Origin: Verrucomicrobiales bacterium
GTDB lineage: Bacteria > Verrucomicrobiota > Verrucomicrobiia > Verrucomicrobiales > DEV007
Assembly: GCA_022424805.1 (NCBI GenBank)
Contig: JAKMGR010000180.1
Coordinates: 1 to 8,602, forward strand
Direction: 5' to 3'
DNA: 8,602 nt
The notes under the pieces were generated by a model, which had not been told where the DNA came from, made no database searches, and saw only the letters and a list, made by a program, of their open reading frames with translations. Shown piece by piece: positions 6,608 through 8,602 of this stretch. The translations under genes and the position numbers were made by a program. Positions within the stretch are counted from its first letter, which is position 1. Each line of letters begins with the position of its first letter.

Positions 6608-7087
6608 ATGCCAATTGCAGCCAAGTGGAGTTTGACTGTCGCGTGCCTCCTCGTTGGACTCGCTATGGCGACGTATCTGCTGCGTATTGACTTGGCGGGA
6701 GATCAGCATTTCCTCCCCAAGTGCACCTTGAAATCGGTCTCGGGTCTCTACTGCCCCGGATGTGGAAATACTCGTGCTGCCCAGGCACTGCTCCGTGGCC
6801 ATATTGGAGGTGCATTACACCAGAACGTGGTTTTCGTGATTGCGTTGCCGTTTTTCCTTCTCTGGTTGGCCCGCACCTGGATGAACTGGGTGTTCCCCGG
6901 AAAGTGGAAACCCATTTTGCCTTGGAAAAATTTCCGTTGGAAATATGGCTATTCCCTTACCCTCGTGATTTTACTCGTGGCTTTTTCCATCCTGAGAAAT
7001 GTTCCCGTGAAACCGTTCTCATGGATGGCTCCGGTCCCACTGGAGCCCAGGCAAACCGAAAGTGAGGCTGGGCTAGAGGCCACCTGA
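6608..7087 (+). CDS. DUF2752 family membrane protein
   Basis: This 159-residue protein has the DUF2752 signature GLYCPGCGNTRAAQALLRG (46-64), in which the Cys pair C49/C52 looks like a possible metal or redox site, followed by a hydrophobic segment. Predicted membrane segments are at ~8-25, ~72-90 and ~114-131; the C-terminal tail is polar. The family has no established function. The gene lies 17 bp after the CD225 protein gene, and the intervening bases are all C or T except the last, so no purine-rich ribosome site is present. Its stop lies inside the 3' end of the opposing nnr gene (15-bp overlap, 7073-7087). The tight spacing suggests a joint membrane role with the CD225 protein (inference). 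Confidence 0.88.
   Translation: MPIAAKWSLTVACLLVGLAMATYLLRIDLAGDQHFLPKCTLKSVSGLYCPGCGNTRAAQALLRGHIGGALHQNVVFVIALPFFLLWLARTWMNWVFPGKWKPILPWKNFRWKYGYSLTLVILLVAFSILRNVPVKPFSWMAPVPLEPRQTESEAGLEAT
7027..7047 (+). repeat. Strong 9-pair hairpin near the convergent 3' ends
   Basis: GGCTCCGGT (7027-7035) pairs with ACTGGAGCC (7039-7047) around a CCC loop, with one G-U pair on the + strand RNA and the rest Watson-Crick. It lies within the last codons of the DUF2752 gene, just past the end of nnr as read on the minus strand. No T-run follows on either strand, so it is not a standard intrinsic terminator. It may stabilise 3' ends or be a by-product of coding sequence. Confidence 0.4.
7044..7074. repeat. 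Inverted repeat overlapping the nnr stop codon
   Basis: AGCCCAG (7044-7050) and CTGGGCT (7068-7074) form a perfect 7-bp inverted repeat with a 17-base loop. It reaches into the nnr stop codon (7073-7075, minus strand). It shares bases 7044-7047 with the hairpin at 7027-7047, so the two structures cannot form at once. No T-run is present on either side. Confidence 0.35.
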
Positions 7088-8536
7088 TTCCAAATCTCGC
7101 ATCGCCGAGCCGAGATGCTTCGCCATCAGCGTAGCTGTGACAGACGAAGCTGCGATTTGATTTTTGTCCCGCGCGATTTCAGCCGCGCGACCAATCAGCC
7201 AACTGCCGAGGCTCGCGGCATCGTGCGTAGAAATTCCCTGCCCGATCAAAGAGGCACAGACCCCGGTGAGGACGTCGCCCATGCCGCCACTCGCCATTCC
7301 AGGGTGGCCAGTCGTGTTGAGTTCGACCGGATGGTCGGGGGTTGCTATGGCCGTTCGAGAGCCTTTGTGCAACAGAGTCACCCCCCATTCGTCGGCGAGC
7401 TTTCTCGTGATGGAAACCCGGTCCGCTGTTTGTTCGGTGAGCCGTTTCAGTTCTCCCGGATGTGGCGTGAGAAGTCGATTGGCTGGCAATTCGGAGAAGG
7501 ATCGAGAATCTATTGCCGCAGCATTGAGGCCATCTGCATCAACGACGACTGGCTTGGAATGGGTCCAAATTTGATCGATCAATGCTTCGCGCGGCGATGT
7601 CCCGAGACCCGGACCGATTGCGAGAACATCGGATTCGAAATCGAGAACATCGTTGTCACTCTGGATCGGGCGCACCATCACTTCAGCAGGGCATTTGGGC
7701 ACGACTAGTGGAAAGATGTTTTCTTCAACAAAGAGCGTCGTGAGACCCGCTCCTGATTTGGACGCGCCCATTGCGGTCAGGATTGCAGCCCCTGTTGTCC
7801 CGCGAGAGCCGGCAAAAATCGAGACACGCCCTGCCTTACCTTTGTGCAAATGAAATGGTCTTCGAGGAAGTCGGCCCCGAAGATTGGAAGGAAACAAAAA
7901 CCGAATCGATTCATCACCACTCACGGGGATATCCAGAGGAATTTCGACGAGGCGGCCGACCGCATCGATCGACTGCTCAGCGGCAAAGCCTGTTTTCGTA
8001 GCTGTGATGGAAAGGGTGTAGTCAGAGACCACTGCTCCCTCGTATCGTTCCCCGGAATCGCCATCCAGCCCCGTCGGAATATCGATCGCAAAACAAGTCG
8101 CAAACTCTCTTCCCCTGATCTCATTCAACTGGTCTGCCATCGTGCGAATGGCACCGCGGAGTGCTCCGTTCGCGCCAATACCGAGCAATCCATCCACGAG
8201 AATTCGCTCTCGACTCCGAGGCTTCCTAACAGGCATATCCTCGTCGAGGTATTCCTGCCATTTCCTCGAGCCCAGCGGGGAAAGCCCTTCTTCGCCGTGG
8301 GAAAAGTGAACTTCGACATGCCAGCCCCAACGTTTCAACCATCTTGCGACTACGAGGGAGTCGCCGCCATTGTTGCCCCCGCCACAGAAAATTTCCGCGT
8401 GGGCCGGATCAGGAAAGAAAAACCGGATCGCCTCGGCGCACTTGCGCCCGGCTTCGTCCATGTAGGGGTCCGGAGACCGATCTTTGGTGAAAAAGGTGGC
8501 CTCTGCTTCGGCCATTTTCTCACAGGTCACCACCAT
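7073..8536 (-). CDS. nnr: Bifunctional NAD(P)HX epimerase / ADP-dependent NAD(P)HX dehydratase
   Basis: This enzyme repairs NADHX and NADPHX, damaged hydrated cofactors: the N-terminal part interconverts the R and S epimers, and the C-terminal part dehydrates the S form using ADP. At 487 residues it has the usual fusion length. Epimerase motifs: CGGGNNGGD (51-59), DGLLGIGANG (115-124) and DIPTGLDGDSG (152-162). Dehydratase motifs: HKGKAGRVSIFAGS (231-244), GPGLG (308-312), VVDADGLNA (331-339), LTPHPGE (356-362) and HPGMASGGMGDVLTG (411-425) with the catalytic-site Asp421. The residue after GGD in the epimerase motif is Ser rather than the common Gly. The ATG has no clear Shine-Dalgarno sequence. 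It starts 22 bp after the stop of another minus-strand reading frame at the right edge, suggesting co-transcription with it, and its 3' end overlaps the convergent DUF2752 gene by 15 bp. Confidence 0.95.
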   Translation of the reverse strand: MVVTCEKMAEAEATFFTKDRSPDPYMDEAGRKCAEAIRFFFPDPAHAEIFCGGGNNGGDSLVVARWLKRWGWHVEVHFSHGEEGLSPLGSRKWQEYLDEDMPVRKPRSRERILVDGLLGIGANGALRGAIRTMADQLNEIRGREFATCFAIDIPTGLDGDSGERYEGAVVSDYTLSITATKTGFAAEQSIDAVGRLVEIPLDIPVSGDESIRFLFPSNLRGRLPRRPFHLHKGKAGRVSIFAGSRGTTGAAILTAMGASKSGAGLTTLFVEENIFPLVVPKCPAEVMVRPIQSDNDVLDFESDVLAIGPGLGTSPREALIDQIWTHSKPVVVDADGLNAAAIDSRSFSELPANRLLTPHPGELKRLTEQTADRVSITRKLADEWGVTLLHKGSRTAIATPDHPVELNTTGHPGMASGGMGDVLTGVCASLIGQGISTHDAASLGSWLIGRAAEIARDKNQIAASSVTATLMAKHLGSAMRDLESGGL

Positions 8537-8558
8537 ATTAACGGAGCAACACGCGCTC

Positions 8559-8602
8559 TTAGAAAATCTTGCGCTTCATCTGCAAGATGCCACGGGCGAT
8601 GC
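8559..8602 (-). CDS. C-terminal end of an unidentified upstream gene (partial)
   Basis: On the minus strand the last bases of the window read as an open frame ending ...IARGILQMKRKIF and a TAA at 8559-8561, 22 bases before the nnr start. A basic, amphipathic end of this sort and the short gap to nnr fit the 3' end of an operon partner. Only about 13 residues are visible and I do not recognise the protein. It could also be chance. Confidence 0.35.
   Translation of the reverse strand, partial: IARGILQMKRKIF

Noticed and set aside
7115..7708. 197-residue + strand reading frame opposite nnr
   Set aside because: nnr has all its family motifs in this stretch on the minus strand; the + frame shows no family features.
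1..8602. CRISPR arrays, tRNA/rRNA genes, insertion sequences, attachment sites
   Set aside because: No regular spaced repeats, cloverleaf, transposase or integrase motif, or terminal inverted repeats were seen on either strand.

Overview
The window reads as ordinary chromosomal DNA of a Gram-negative bacterium, most plausibly a member of the Verrucomicrobiota (PVC superphylum). This placement is an inference. It rests on an exported squalene-cyclase-type toroid protein coupled to a periplasmic adaptor, a GYF_2 plus CD225 membrane protein, a DUF2752 protein, a 7TM-HD phosphohydrolase next to ybeY, and starts that mostly lack Shine-Dalgarno sequences. No rRNA, tRNA, CRISPR, insertion sequence or phage gene was seen. 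Coding density is very high and no gap exceeds about 120 bases.

Left part (1-2714, + strand): the 3' portion of a HlyD/MFP-type periplasmic adaptor gene, whose true start lies before the window, overlaps by 4 bp a secreted alpha/alpha-toroid (prenyltransferase/squalene-cyclase repeat) protein of unknown activity. The overlap suggests translational coupling, so the two probably act together at the cell envelope.

Middle part (2755-6027, + strand): queA (queuosine synthesis in tRNA) is followed after a 118-bp spacer by a membrane HD-domain phosphohydrolase of the PgpH (c-di-AMP phosphodiesterase) type and then by ybeY (rRNA maturation endonuclease). The HD protein lacks the large extracellular HDED sensor domain usual in this family. 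YbeY has a variant zinc motif.

Right part (6072-8602): two small membrane proteins on the + strand, GYF_2-CD225 (dispanin-like) and DUF2752, converge on a minus-strand bifunctional NAD(P)HX epimerase/dehydratase gene (nnr). The 3' ends of the DUF2752 gene and nnr overlap by 15 bp, and two overlapping inverted repeats lie there. A few codons of another minus-strand gene, upstream of nnr, enter from the right edge.

Most genes are recognisable families. The points most worth a second look are the sensor-less 7TM-HD protein, the adaptor/toroid pair, the YbeY metal-site substitution, the CD225/DUF2752 pair and the structured convergent 3' overlap.
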